From Chitinophaga pinensis (GTDB taxonomy: Bacteria; Bacteroidota; Bacteroidia; NS11-12g; UBA9320), in the NCBI GenBank assembly GCA_945897885.1, contig CAMDGU010000028.1, positions 1-39,187 on the forward strand: a DNA stretch of 39,187 nucleotides. The letters are read 5' to 3'. A program made the translations under genes and the position numbers. The first letter of the stretch is position 1; every line of letters starts with the position of its first letter. Positions 8,126 to 16,737 of the stretch are shown here, one piece after another. The notes beneath the pieces are model-generated. The model ran no database searches, was not told the DNA's origin, and saw only the letters and a program-made list of their open reading frames with translations.

Positions 8126-8156
8126 TTGGACCTCAAATATAATTAATTGAGTCCAA
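8126..8156. repeat. Inverted repeat TTGGAC(C)TCAA / TTGAGTCCAA
   Basis: The arms at 8126-8136 and 8147-8156 pair over 10 bp with one bulged C and a 10-nt AT-only spacer. It lies between tatA copy 2 and the Cys-rich gene. No T-run follows on the minus strand, so it looks more like an operator or hairpin than a terminator. A TAnnTTTG match on the minus strand (8134-8141) falls inside it. Confidence 0.6.
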
Positions 8157-8254
8157 GATAATTTGCTTTTAAGAATGTGGGGTAATTTATAGAATACACT
8201 TTAAGAATAATACATATATAAAACACCCCTAAGTAATAGTAGAATGTGGGTTCC

Positions 8255-8458
8255 CTATTTATCGTCAGATGTCTTTTTGGGTTCCTTTGGTTCTTCCATG
8301 CCTTCACGAATTTTATCTTTCACATCGTTCTTAGCATTGTTAAATTCCCTTATTCCTGAACCCAATCCTTTCATAAGTTCCGGAATTTTTTTACCACCAA
8401 AAAGTAAAAGCACTACTATAAAAATAAGGATCCATTCTGATCCACCTGGCATTCCCAT
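8255..8458 (-). CDS. tatA: Sec-independent translocase subunit TatA, copy 2
   Basis: A 67-residue TatA with the same architecture as the copy at 5515-5742: [10 protein letters not shown] transmembrane start, FGG hinge, amphipathic helix and a Lys-rich tail. Protein identity is very high over the first 55 residues. DNA identity is about 85%, so the duplication is not recent. Both copies look intact. Outside the coding region the flanks are not similar. Multiple TatA paralogs are common, but the 2.5-kb spacing with an unrelated gene cluster between them is notable. It is divergent from the methyltransferase gene at 8565. Confidence 0.92.
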   Translation of the reverse strand: MGMPGGSEWILIFIVVLLLFGGKKIPELMKGLGSGIREFNNAKNDVKDKIREGMEEPKEPKKTSDDK

Positions 8459-8564
8459 AATTTTTTTTGATAAAGGTAAACCATTAAATAATTTTTATGG
8501 AAAGGATTAGGCTGATTTTTAATATCCTTTATCCAATTAATGCCTTATTTTGTGGCTTACTAAA

Positions 8565-9743
8565 ATGAGCATAAAAATATTTTTAAAACCTGGTAAGGAA
8601 AAGTCGTTAAACCGTTTTCACTTATGGGTTTTCAGCGGTGCCATCCAATACAAGGAAGGGAATCCTGAAGATGGAGATGTGGTTGAAGTTTTAACGTCGG
8701 ATAAAAAATTTATAGCCCGGGGCCATTATCAAAATGGCTCTATTATGGTTCGAATTCTGACCTTTAAAGATGAACCGATAAATATTGAATTTTGGGTTAG
8801 GAGACTAACAGAAGCTGTTGCCTTGCGAAAAGCAATTGGCTTGCTTGGAGACAAAAACACGAATGTTTTCAGGGTTTTTCATGGTGAAGGAGACCATTGT
8901 CCGGGTTTGGTAATTGATAATTACAATAACACATTGGTAGTGCAAACTCACTCCATTGGGATGCTTCGTCAGGTGGGTGAAATTGCAGAAGCTTTAAAAA
9001 AAGTATGGGGAAAATCATTGGTTGGAATTTTTACAAAGGGCGATCAAACGCTAAAACAGAAAGAAAACACAGGCGATTTAAAAAAAGTATTATTTGGTGA
9101 AGTAGGTGAAACCGGGGTGATGGAAAATGGCCATAAATTTAAGGTTGATATTTTGGAAGGACAAAAGACAGGATTTTTTATCGACCAAAGAGACAATCGT
9201 TTTTTGCTGGAAAAGTATAGTAAAGGAAAAAATGTAATGAACCTTTTTGGTTATACCGGCGGATTTTCTGTGTATGCCTTGGGTGGCGGAGCCAGTGAGG
9301 TTCATACCATTGATGTTTCGGCCAAAGCTGTGGAGCAAGCCAATGCTAACATTGCTTTAAATAATTATAAAGGAAAGCATGAGGGAATAACGGCCGATGC
9401 GTTTGAATTTTTTAAACAATTGCCTTTGGATTATGATATAATGGTACTCGACCCACCTGCATTTGCCAAGCACCAAGGAGCATTGGCAAACGCACGTGAA
9501 GCTTATAGAAGATTGAATAAATTAGCTTTTGATACCATTAAGCCTGGTGGAATAATTTTTACATTTTCGTGTTCGCAGGTTATTACCAAAGATATTTTTA
9601 GAACGGCCGTGTTTTCAGCAGCGGCACAAAGTGGCCGAACTGTAAGAATTTTGCACCAGCTTACCCAACCGGCCGATCATCCTGTTAATTTGTTTCATCC
9701 TGAAACTGAATACTTGAAAGGATTGGTACTTTATGTAGAATGA
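8565..9743 (+). CDS. rlmI: Class I SAM-dependent 23S rRNA (cytosine) methyltransferase, RlmI-like
   Basis: The 392-residue protein has an N-terminal PUA-like RNA-binding domain (about 1-75, with FSGAI and ARGHYQ) and a C-terminal Rossmann methyltransferase domain. SAM and catalytic motifs are visible: MNLFGYTGGFSVYA, VHTIDVS, LDPPAFAK and the TFSCSQ cysteine motif. This is the COG1092 group, whose E. coli member RlmI makes m5C in 23S rRNA. Specificity in this organism is inferred. I take the ATG at 8565. A TTG 15 bp upstream in the same frame is less likely. Confidence 0.87.
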   Translation: MSIKIFLKPGKEKSLNRFHLWVFSGAIQYKEGNPEDGDVVEVLTSDKKFIARGHYQNGSIMVRILTFKDEPINIEFWVRRLTEAVALRKAIGLLGDKNTNVFRVFHGEGDHCPGLVIDNYNNTLVVQTHSIGMLRQVGEIAEALKKVWGKSLVGIFTKGDQTLKQKENTGDLKKVLFGEVGETGVMENGHKFKVDILEGQKTGFFIDQRDNRFLLEKYSKGKNVMNLFGYTGGFSVYALGGGASEVHTIDVSAKAVEQANANIALNNYKGKHEGITADAFEFFKQLPLDYDIMVLDPPAFAKHQGALANAREAYRRLNKLAFDTIKPGGIIFTFSCSQVITKDIFRTAVFSAAAQSGRTVRILHQLTQPADHPVNLFHPETEYLKGLVLYVE

Positions 9744-9823
9744 TTTTATGGGTCGAACGATGAAACCTGTATTTTGACAATTTATAAAAACTAGTTTCGT
9801 TATTACTTAAAAATTCAACCAAC

Positions 9824-10390
9824 ATGAATCAAAAAATTAAATTTACAACTATTGGTATTTCGCTGGCAATTCTATTCTTCATAGTACTTTCAGCTAGCTC
9901 AAGTTCAAAATTTTCCTATGGAAAAGGGAGGTATAATTTGGTAGACAAATACTATCAGGAAATTGTAAACGAATCGCCCGAGTTAAAGATTTTGGAATCG
10001 GAACTTAGAAATTTACAAAACAAACAGGAAAAACTGGAAGATGATTTTAATGACTACAACAATAAATCAAAAGAATATTACAAGGATGCAACGGATGTCA
10101 TGAATGAAATTTCTGATTCAGCCTTAAAAAGAAAAATGTTAAGTTTAATCACCAAAAGTGCTGAAAATTATAATTCTAAAACCTTGGCACTTTCAAATAA
10201 TTTGAAAACCATTACCAAAAATGATGTGGTTTTATCCGATTATCACCGGGTTTTGAAACTTGTTAAAACACTTGCCTTTATTGAGAAATATCAAAATGAA
10301 GCCAAACCGCAAGTTAAACTTTATGAAGATTTCATAACTGAACAAACCAATATGGTTGAAAAGATTAAAACTCAAACGCCTAAATATTAA
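9824..10390 (+). CDS. Exported helical/coiled-coil protein, function unknown
   Basis: A 188-residue protein with an N-terminal hydrophobic segment (about 7-24) followed by a Ser-rich stretch, so it is either secreted or anchored by this helix. The rest is Lys/Glu/Asn-rich and strongly helical (LKILESELRNLQNKQEKLEDDFNDY), with heptad-like spacing over about 50-90 and 110-180. There are no Cys residues and no recognised domain. It starts 81 bp after the rRNA methyltransferase and ends 37 bp before the beta-helix lipoprotein gene, all on the same strand. Confidence 0.6.
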   Translation: MNQKIKFTTIGISLAILFFIVLSASSSSKFSYGKGRYNLVDKYYQEIVNESPELKILESELRNLQNKQEKLEDDFNDYNNKSKEYYKDATDVMNEISDSALKRKMLSLITKSAENYNSKTLALSNNLKTITKNDVVLSDYHRVLKLVKTLAFIEKYQNEAKPQVKLYEDFITEQTNMVEKIKTQTPKY

Positions 10391-10427
10391 ATAGCACCGA
10401 CAATTAATTCATTATTTATAATTTGAT

Positions 10428-11876
10428 TTGCATCCTCATTTGAATTTTAACAGAATCATAATCGCTTTTTTGTTTGTAGCCTATATAGTTGGGTGCAAAC
10501 CTGAAAAATTTACTACCAATACGGGTGATAAATTGAATTTTAGTAATGATACCATTCTTTTTGATACTATTCTATCACAGCTTTATGTTGGAACACCCAA
10601 ATCGGTAAACAGGCAGTTTGTGGTGAGAAATCCAAATAAAAAGGAGAAGATTAAAACCTCACTTTTTTTGGCTGGTGGTGTCAAATCGCCATTCAGATTA
10701 AATGTAGATGGCGAACCCGGTATCCGCTTTGATGATATAGAGATAAGAGGAGGGGATAGCATTTTTGTATTTGTTGAAGCTTATGCAAATCCAAACCTTG
10801 ACCCCACAGGAAATGCTTTAATAATTCGCGATTCCATCGTTTTTTTAACCAACGGAAATTTTCAAAATGTGCAATTGTTAGCCTGGGGGCAGGATGCTAT
10901 TTATCATATCCGAGATTCTATAGAAAAAGATATGGTATGGGCTGATAAAACTAAACCTTACGTTGTTTATGATTATTTCTATGTGAAACCGGGGGTTACA
11001 TTAACTATAAAAGAAGGGGTAAAAGTGTATTTTGCTCCATATTCTACTTTATACACCGAGGGGACTTTAATAATAGAAGGAACAGCAACCGAACCGGTAA
11101 CATTTGAGGGAGACAGAACTTCTGATAAATACTCTGATAAGTTTTCGGTGTTTAAATATTTTAATATTCCCGGACAGTGGTTTGGCTTGCGATTTGGCTG
11201 GCCGGCTAAAAATAATACCATTAAATATGCCCGAATAAAAAATGCCTCCTATGGTATTTTTATGGATTCGTCGTCGGTTGATGGGCAACCATTGGTTAAA
11301 GTTTTTAATACTTGTATTCAAAATATTTCATCGTATGCCGTGGTTGGAAATCGTTCCAAGGTGTATATTGAAAACAGCGTTTTGGCCAATTGTGGTTCAG
11401 CATGTCTTTATACATTCAAAGGCGGAGATTATGATTTAAGGCATGTTACCATTTCAGGATATTGTGATTTTGGAGGAGGAAATGACCCTGCTTTGGCAGT
11501 TACCAATCGTTTGCGTGATAATTACGGAAGAGTAATTGAAACGTATCCTATTAAGTTTACTTTTCTTAACTCCATTACCTATGGCGATGTATCGGATGAA
11601 ATAGCGTTGGATATTGATACCAAAGAACCTGTTGAACTTACACTTTTGGGTTCTCTTTTTAAAAGTACCAATACATCACTTCTTCAAGCCGGAACGCAGA
11701 ATGTGTTAACCAAAAATTTTAAATTTAAGGACCATACAAAAGACCGTTTTGATCTGGATACATTATCTCAGGCAAGAGATATCGGATTTATAGTAAGTCC
11801 CCCAATTCTTAAAGATTACACTGATAAACTTCGCGATACTAAGCCTGATGCCGGGGCTTTTGAGAGGATGGAGTAG
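10428..11876 (+). CDS. Lipoprotein with a right-handed beta-helix
   Basis: The 482-residue protein begins with a signal peptide ending in AYIVGC, a good lipobox (Cys23), so it should be a lipoprotein. The central part (about 180-400) shows repeated beta-helix-like turns: VTLTIKEGVKVYFAP, GTLIIEGTATEPVTFEGD, SYAVVGNRSKVYIENSVLANC. The pattern resembles Bacteroidota surface lipoproteins annotated as choice-of-anchor or pectate-lyase-like. No catalytic residues stand out. The start is a TTG, preceded three codons upstream by an in-frame TAA, so no longer start exists. Confidence 0.65.
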   Translation: MHPHLNFNRIIIAFLFVAYIVGCKPEKFTTNTGDKLNFSNDTILFDTILSQLYVGTPKSVNRQFVVRNPNKKEKIKTSLFLAGGVKSPFRLNVDGEPGIRFDDIEIRGGDSIFVFVEAYANPNLDPTGNALIIRDSIVFLTNGNFQNVQLLAWGQDAIYHIRDSIEKDMVWADKTKPYVVYDYFYVKPGVTLTIKEGVKVYFAPYSTLYTEGTLIIEGTATEPVTFEGDRTSDKYSDKFSVFKYFNIPGQWFGLRFGWPAKNNTIKYARIKNASYGIFMDSSSVDGQPLVKVFNTCIQNISSYAVVGNRSKVYIENSVLANCGSACLYTFKGGDYDLRHVTISGYCDFGGGNDPALAVTNRLRDNYGRVIETYPIKFTFLNSITYGDVSDEIALDIDTKEPVELTLLGSLFKSTNTSLLQAGTQNVLTKNFKFKDHTKDRFDLDTLSQARDIGFIVSPPILKDYTDKLRDTKPDAGAFERME

Positions 11877-11938
11877 TATGTCTAAAATTTTTGTGATGAT
11901 GAAGATTATTCGATTATTTCAAAAGATTGTCGAAGAGA

Positions 11939-11970
11939 ATTCCCCTCTTGAGAGGGGTTAGGGGTGTGTT
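11939..11970 (+). repeat. Left inverted repeat of the nuclease cassette
   Basis: This 32-bp arm contains the hairpin CCCCTCTTGAGAGGGG followed by a GGGGTGTGTT tail. It ends 10 bp before the nuclease ATG, so it would sit in the mRNA leader. Confidence 0.9.
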
Positions 11971-11980
11971 ATATAAAAAT

Positions 11981-12415
11981 ATGGAACGAAGAAAAATATA
12001 TCCATACAATCCAAAACTAACACAGGTTGCAAGAAACTTAAGAAACAACAGCACACTTTCTGAGGTTTTATTATGGAATCAACTCAAAGGGAAAAAAATG
12101 TTGGGATACGATTTTCATCGGCAAAAACCAATTTTAAACTATGTAATGGATTTTTTTTGCCATGAATTGGAATTAGCCATTGAAATAGATGGAAACAGTC
12201 ATGATTTAGGGTATAAAATTCAATTGGATATTCAAATGCAAAAAGAAATTGAAGGTTTAGGAATTTCTTTTTTGAGATTTGCTGATGGAGATGTAAAGTT
12301 TGATATTAGTAATGTTTTAAGGTCAATTGAAGGATGGATATTGGATTTTGAAGAAAAAAAAAACACACCCCTGACCCCTCTCAAGAGGGGAATCCATTCT
12401 TCTAACATTATTTAA
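11981..12415 (+). CDS. DUF559 / Vsr-like PD-(D/E)XK endonuclease-domain protein
   Basis: From the ATG at 11981 the protein has 144 residues. It fits the DUF559 family: AxxLRxNxTxxExxLW at the N-terminus, then FHRQKPILNYVMDFFCHELELAIEIDGNSHD. The putative nuclease residues are Asp57, Glu68 and Asp70, with His74 nearby, as in Vsr-type endonucleases. The C-terminal codons (NTPLTPLKRG) are read from the right inverted repeat and the last residues from the flank, so the repeat is part of the gene. An upstream TTG at 11927 would translate the left repeat and is less likely. The biological role of this family is not established. Confidence 0.82.
   Translation: MERRKIYPYNPKLTQVARNLRNNSTLSEVLLWNQLKGKKMLGYDFHRQKPILNYVMDFFCHELELAIEIDGNSHDLGYKIQLDIQMQKEIEGLGISFLRFADGDVKFDISNVLRSIEGWILDFEEKKNTPLTPLKRGIHSSNII
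12362..12393 (-). repeat. Right inverted repeat of the nuclease cassette
   Basis: It is the reverse complement of 11939-11970 with a single mismatch (C against T in the TTAGGGG segment). It overlaps the 3' coding end of the nuclease gene and encodes TPLTPLKRG. Confidence 0.9.
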
Positions 12416-12466
12416 AAAAACTCAAAGAATAGCCCAAAATTGCCTAAATTTTTTCCCAAGAAATAA

Positions 12467-12474
12467 TATTTTTG
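12467..12474 (+). promoter_or_regulatory. Candidate -7 box upstream of the Cys-cluster gene
   Basis: TATTTTTG matches TAnnTTTG and ends 4 bp before the GTG start at 12479. Transcription from it would start at or near the start codon, giving a leaderless mRNA. Confidence 0.35.
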
Positions 12475-12478
12475 CCAT

Positions 12479-12961
12479 GTGAACATTGCCCAGCTAAAAA
12501 TAAAAGCTGCCGCTAAACACAAAGAAACTTCTGTGTTTTTGGCGAAACTTAAACAAAAGCCTCCTAAAAAACTGGATCAAATAGTAGAGGAAATTCACGA
12601 AACCGTATTTGAAGAAACCGATTGTTTGCAATGTGGCAATTGTTGCCGAACCACCGGTCCTTTGTTATTACCAAAAGATATTGAAACGTTAGCGGCCCAT
12701 TTAAAAATGAAACCGGGAAAGTTTATGGAAATGTATTTAAGAGTAGATGAAGATAATGACACTATTTTTAAGTCCATGCCTTGCCCGTTTTTAGGCCATG
12801 ATAATTATTGTTCGGTTTATGAATACCGACCAAAGGCCTGCCGCGAATTTCCGCATACCAATCGCAAAAAAATTTATCAAATAAACCATCTTACCATTCA
12901 AAATGTGGCTATATGTCCTGCTGCATTTGAGGTAGTGGAACGGTTGAAAAAAGTGGTCTAA
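12479..12961 (+). CDS. YkgJ-family cysteine-cluster protein
   Basis: The 160-residue protein carries the YkgJ/CxxCxxCC zinc/iron-chelating cluster: C-LQC-GNCC at Cys49, 52, 55 and 56, followed by CPFLGHDNYCSVYEYRPKAC (Cys102, 111, 121) and a final Cys146. The family is a putative metal-binding fold of unknown function. The start is GTG, placed so that its codon overlaps an ATGTGA. No in-frame ATG precedes the conserved part. It converges on the large membrane-protein gene 35 bp downstream. Confidence 0.82.
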   Translation: MNIAQLKIKAAAKHKETSVFLAKLKQKPPKKLDQIVEEIHETVFEETDCLQCGNCCRTTGPLLLPKDIETLAAHLKMKPGKFMEMYLRVDEDNDTIFKSMPCPFLGHDNYCSVYEYRPKACREFPHTNRKKIYQINHLTIQNVAICPAAFEVVERLKKVV

Positions 12962-12996
12962 ATTTGGTTTTGCAGGATTTTTTTCTGACTGAATAA

Positions 12997-14955
12997 TCAA
13001 ACTTTTTCTTCCTTTACAGGAATAAAAAACTGTCGCTTGTTCTTGCGCCATATTTTGCCAATAGCAGCCAATACTTCCGGTATTTTGGTAAAACTAATAC
13101 TGCGTGACCTAAGGGCAACAAACAATGACATTATAAAGCTTATTAAAAAGTTAAATCCTCCTATTAAAATGATTCCTATAAGGGTAAAAATCCAATCGGC
13201 TAATGTTAGAATATTATCAAGCCCTGCCAATGCCACACCAAATGTGCCTGCCGAAAAAGTAATGTGACGGATATCGATATTTAATCCTAAAAATCTACCT
13301 ATAACAAAGGTGCTACCTAAAAAAAATCCTAACGAAATATTACCGGAGATGGGTCCGGCATGAACTCTAAAAAATTGACTGATTTTTTGAAGCTTTACTT
13401 TGGAAAAATTTCTTCTTAAAAAAGGCTGCCTTTCTATACGTTCGGGTAATTTATAATACACACTCAGGTTTTCGGTGTAGCCTGCAATTATACCTGATAG
13501 AAACAAATAAAACCCGGCAATGGAAGCATGCAAAAGAGCCAAACTTATAAAAGGATTTTGGTCATGAACGGAATGAATGGCCTTATCTGGGTCCATAATA
13601 TGGTTGCCTGTAAAGTAAAAATATAATGCCGAAACACAATAGCTTATAGGGAAAGCTACAATAACGTTGCCTGTAAAAGCAATGGTTTGTGAACGGGATA
13701 CTTTAGCCACCAATGAGGCAAATTTTGAAAAATCACCTCCTTTTTGAGCTGTTTGTAAGGCATGGCTCAGAGTAGAGGCTGTCATGGCAGGCTGCTTGGT
13801 GGCCAATGTAAATCTCAATAAGTATATGGCAACAAAGCCAATGGCGTAATTCAATGAATAAAGTAAAGTGGTTAAAAAAGGGGGGGCATGCAGGTAATAA
13901 ATCAGGGTTTTAAAAACCACCAAAAATCCAACTACCAAACCTGCTCCGCAAGCTGAGCGAAATAGTTCCCAATATTCACTTCTATTGCTTGTGATATAGC
14001 GTTCGCCTGATTTACTGTTGTGTTCGGTAATTTGATGAGCCAATACACCTAAATTATCATTTATTATTTGAGATAAACTATACCTCCGACTATGCCATGT
14101 TACCAATTCAATAAACAACTTTGTTACAGGAATTTTAAAGTCACCACGCTTATCAAGGCAATTGATTAATAAAATAAGGCGATTATTTAGCTGGTGCATC
14201 CGCTGTAATTTGTAGGTAATTCCTAAAGTGATACCAAATTTTGCCCTGTTGCGGCGAGCCATGGCAGTAAAAAAATCAATTTGTCGGTGCAGCTTTTTTA
14301 TTTCATCAAAAATAGCTTCAATGGAATCGGTGAGTTTGTTTTTTTTACGCTTAATTATTTCGTCGGTATAATCATTTAACATAAAAAATGGGGATTGCAG
14401 ATTATTGAAATCCGGAACCATCCCAATAACTTGAGGATCATGCCCAAGGTTGCAAATACGATTTGTTATAATTTCAAGGGAGGCGATGAGTTGAACATCT
14501 AAGGTTTCTTCTGTTTCTGAATTGGCATTGCTCCAAAGCAAATCAACTACTTGATGCAATAGGTGTTTATCTAAAACCGAAAGCCAGTTTCCGTCACTTC
14601 TTAAGTTAAATAGTTTATCAAAAACATATTCGAGCGAATTTTTTTCAAGCAAAGGTGGCAAAATCCTTCGGCCAATTCTGTTTTTTAGTTCTTTTTGAAA
14701 AGCCGTGGGAGGTAAAATACCGTTCTCGGTAAGTATTTGACGGGTATTAAGATTGCTTATAAATCCCGATAATTCGCGTGAAAAGTCATTTTTTAGCTGA
14801 CTGTTCTTGTCCAGAACATTTATAAGTCCCAGTAAATTTTTGTTGGCAGCTAAAGCGTCAGAAGCTTCTGCAGGTCGCAAAAGAGTTATTAATTCGGCTA
14901 GTACATTTAGCCTGTTTTCAGGTGCTTCACAAAAATTTTGTAATAACGATTCCAA
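12997..14955 (-). CDS. Polytopic membrane protein of the 'site-specific recombinase' (COG4389) family
   Basis: The 652-residue protein has a soluble, helical N-terminal half (about 1-330) and a C-terminal half with about seven hydrophobic segments (from about 335 to 640). It resembles the family named site-specific recombinase Gcr (COG4389, Pfam SpecificRecomb), in segments such as MARRNRAKFGITLGITYKLQRM and LRFTLATKQPAMTASTLSHAL. I see no Ser- or Tyr-recombinase catalytic motif, and the protein is clearly an integral membrane protein. The recombinase name should not be taken as evidence of DNA rearrangement here. No repeats or attachment sites flank it. Confidence 0.75.
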   Translation of the reverse strand: MESLLQNFCEAPENRLNVLAELITLLRPAEASDALAANKNLLGLINVLDKNSQLKNDFSRELSGFISNLNTRQILTENGILPPTAFQKELKNRIGRRILPPLLEKNSLEYVFDKLFNLRSDGNWLSVLDKHLLHQVVDLLWSNANSETEETLDVQLIASLEIITNRICNLGHDPQVIGMVPDFNNLQSPFFMLNDYTDEIIKRKKNKLTDSIEAIFDEIKKLHRQIDFFTAMARRNRAKFGITLGITYKLQRMHQLNNRLILLINCLDKRGDFKIPVTKLFIELVTWHSRRYSLSQIINDNLGVLAHQITEHNSKSGERYITSNRSEYWELFRSACGAGLVVGFLVVFKTLIYYLHAPPFLTTLLYSLNYAIGFVAIYLLRFTLATKQPAMTASTLSHALQTAQKGGDFSKFASLVAKVSRSQTIAFTGNVIVAFPISYCVSALYFYFTGNHIMDPDKAIHSVHDQNPFISLALLHASIAGFYLFLSGIIAGYTENLSVYYKLPERIERQPFLRRNFSKVKLQKISQFFRVHAGPISGNISLGFFLGSTFVIGRFLGLNIDIRHITFSAGTFGVALAGLDNILTLADWIFTLIGIILIGGFNFLISFIMSLFVALRSRSISFTKIPEVLAAIGKIWRKNKRQFFIPVKEEKV

Positions 14956-15013
14956 CGCCTCTAAATTACTACAATGAAATTTATTAAACGGAAATGGAAG
15001 GTTCCTTTTTTAG

Positions 15014-15241
15014 CTATTTTTCCTTCTCGTTGTAATAAAAACTTAGGGCCTTTCTTGGGCATTGATTTATTTGATGGATGATGGATTGGGTATTAGCATT
15101 GTGCTCCCTAATCCATAGTCTTTCTCTGGGGTCAAACACCTGCGGTAAACCCTTGAAACATAAAGCAGAATGAATACACGTATCCGGTTTCCATACAATG
15201 GTGATTTCACCATTGGAATATTCTTTAACATTTTCAGCCAT
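15014..15241 (-). CDS. Small Fe-S (Fer4_19/YjdI-like) protein
   Basis: The 75 residues match the divergent mono-cluster [4Fe-4S] family (Fer4_19, E. coli YjdI type): VWKPDTCIHSALCFKGLPQVFDP, then WI and NQCPRKAL. Cysteines are Cys22, Cys28 and Cys61, with His24 in the CIH motif. The family normally shows three Cys plus His, so the set looks complete. Proteins of this type usually pair with CDGSH or GNAT domains. Here it stands alone, 58 bp upstream of the COG4389 gene on the same strand. The redox partner is unknown. Confidence 0.82.
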   Translation of the reverse strand: MAENVKEYSNGEITIVWKPDTCIHSALCFKGLPQVFDPRERLWIREHNANTQSIIHQINQCPRKALSFYYNEKEK

Positions 15242-15380
15242 TGTTTTTTATTTGAATCACGAATTTCATTAAATCCAATCAGTATTAAAATAAAAGTATC
15301 ATGTTTATTCAAAAAAATTTAGTGTTTGTTTTAAGCATTTCATCTCCTGTTCTTCAAATTATTCTTCCTAATTTCGCCCA

Positions 15381-16712
15381 ATGCGGGTACATTTTATTTC
15401 GATAGGCGGAGCTGTAATGCACAATATGGCTTTGGCCTTGCACAGCATGGGTTATGAGGTTTCAGGCAGCGACGATGAAATTTTTGAGCCGGCCCTTTCA
15501 AGGCTTAAAGATAAAGGGTTATTACCCGAAACATTTGGTTGGGATGAGAACCGAATTACCCCAGATATTGACTTTATAATATTGGGAATGCATGCCAGGG
15601 CTGAAAATCCGGAGTTGATTAAAGCAAAGTCACTGGATTTAAAAATTTATTCATTTCCTGAATATGTGTATGAGCACAGTAAAAATAAAACCCGCATTGT
15701 AGTAGGTGGCAGCCATGGAAAAACCAGCACCACGGCTATGATTATGCATGTACTAAACCATAAAAATATTGAGTTTGATTATTTGGTAGGTTCACAATTG
15801 GAGGGTTTTGAACGCATGGTAAAACTGAGCCATGCCCCTGTTATTGTAATTGAGGGGGATGAATATTTAACATCGGCATTGGATTTAAAACCAAAGTTCC
15901 ATTGGTATAAGCCGCATACAGCCATACTTACTGGCATAGCCTGGGATCATATCAATGTATTTCCTACTTATGAATTTTATGTAGAGCAGTTTAAAATTTT
16001 TATTGACAGCATAGAACCGGGCGGAACATTAATCTATTGCAATGAAGACAAAGATTTGGTAAAGTTAGCTACTCAAGCCAGCTGCAAAGCTTTGCCTTAT
16101 GATGTACCCGAACATACTATTGAAAACGGCACAACAACTATTCATAAAAATGGAGTAGATTATCCGCTGGAAGTATTTGGAAAACATAATTTGTTAAACC
16201 TTCAAGCAGCCATGATGGCTTGCAAAACTATAGGAGTTAGCGAGCCTGATTTTTGGAAGGCCATTTTTACGTTTACCGGTGCTGCCAAAAGGCTTGAAAA
16301 AATTAGAGACGCGAAAACTTTAAAAATTTATCGCGATTTTGCCCATTCACCATCAAAGCTTAAAGCAACAGTAAAAGCAGCTATTGAACAATTTGACGGT
16401 TTTAATATCGTCGGAGTTTTTGAGCTTCATACTTTTAGCAGCCTTAATGCCGATTTTTTAAAGGAATATAAAGATGCTATGAAGGGGCTAAATACAGCCA
16501 TTGTGTATTACAACAGTCATGTATTTGAACTTAAAAAAATGAAAATGCTGAGTCCTGATTTTGTAAGCGAACAGTTTGGTGGCGTAATGGTTATAAACGA
16601 CAATGCTCAATTGCAGGAAACAATTCAATCCAGCCTTAAAGGAAAAGATGTATTGTTGTTAATGAGTTCGGGCAACTTTGACGGAATGGATATGCTGAGT
16701 TTCGGGAATTAA
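15381..16712 (+). CDS. mpl: Mur ligase, UDP-MurNAc:tripeptide ligase (Mpl)
   Basis: A 443-residue Mur-ligase-fold protein: an N-terminal UDP-binding Rossmann domain (MRVHFISIGG), an ATP-binding central domain with the P-loop GGSHGKTSTT (110-117) and a C-terminal domain with RDFAHSPSKLKATVKA. Mpl attaches recycled murein tripeptide to UDP-MurNAc. The related MurC adds L-Ala and has a similar start, but GSHGKTSTT and the ISIGGxxMHNMA pattern fit Mpl better. No other peptidoglycan genes are adjacent. It converges on nhaD 25 bp away. Confidence 0.85.
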   Translation: MRVHFISIGGAVMHNMALALHSMGYEVSGSDDEIFEPALSRLKDKGLLPETFGWDENRITPDIDFIILGMHARAENPELIKAKSLDLKIYSFPEYVYEHSKNKTRIVVGGSHGKTSTTAMIMHVLNHKNIEFDYLVGSQLEGFERMVKLSHAPVIVIEGDEYLTSALDLKPKFHWYKPHTAILTGIAWDHINVFPTYEFYVEQFKIFIDSIEPGGTLIYCNEDKDLVKLATQASCKALPYDVPEHTIENGTTTIHKNGVDYPLEVFGKHNLLNLQAAMMACKTIGVSEPDFWKAIFTFTGAAKRLEKIRDAKTLKIYRDFAHSPSKLKATVKAAIEQFDGFNIVGVFELHTFSSLNADFLKEYKDAMKGLNTAIVYYNSHVFELKKMKMLSPDFVSEQFGGVMVINDNAQLQETIQSSLKGKDVLLLMSSGNFDGMDMLSFGN

Positions 16713-16737
16713 AATTTAAGCCAAACTATCTTAAATA

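Larger units (their letters stand above)
11939..12393 (+). mobile_element. Nuclease cassette bounded by 32-bp inverted repeats
   Basis: A DUF559 nuclease gene lies between repeats at 11939-11970 and 12362-12393. The second is the reverse complement of the first at 31 of 32 positions. Each arm holds CCCCTC-TTGA-GAGGGG, which can fold alone into a 6-bp GC hairpin in an AT-rich context. The layout recalls a REP/REPIN-like unit with its own nuclease. Mobility is inferred, and no target duplication is evident. Confidence 0.6.

Noticed and set aside
11927-11980. N-terminal extension of the DUF559 protein from a TTG
   Set aside because: It would translate the inverted repeat (IPLLRGVRG), and the family homology begins after the ATG at 11981.
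12997-14955. Evidence for an integrative element based on the recombinase family name
   Set aside because: It is a membrane protein with no repeats, tRNA or attachment sites around it.
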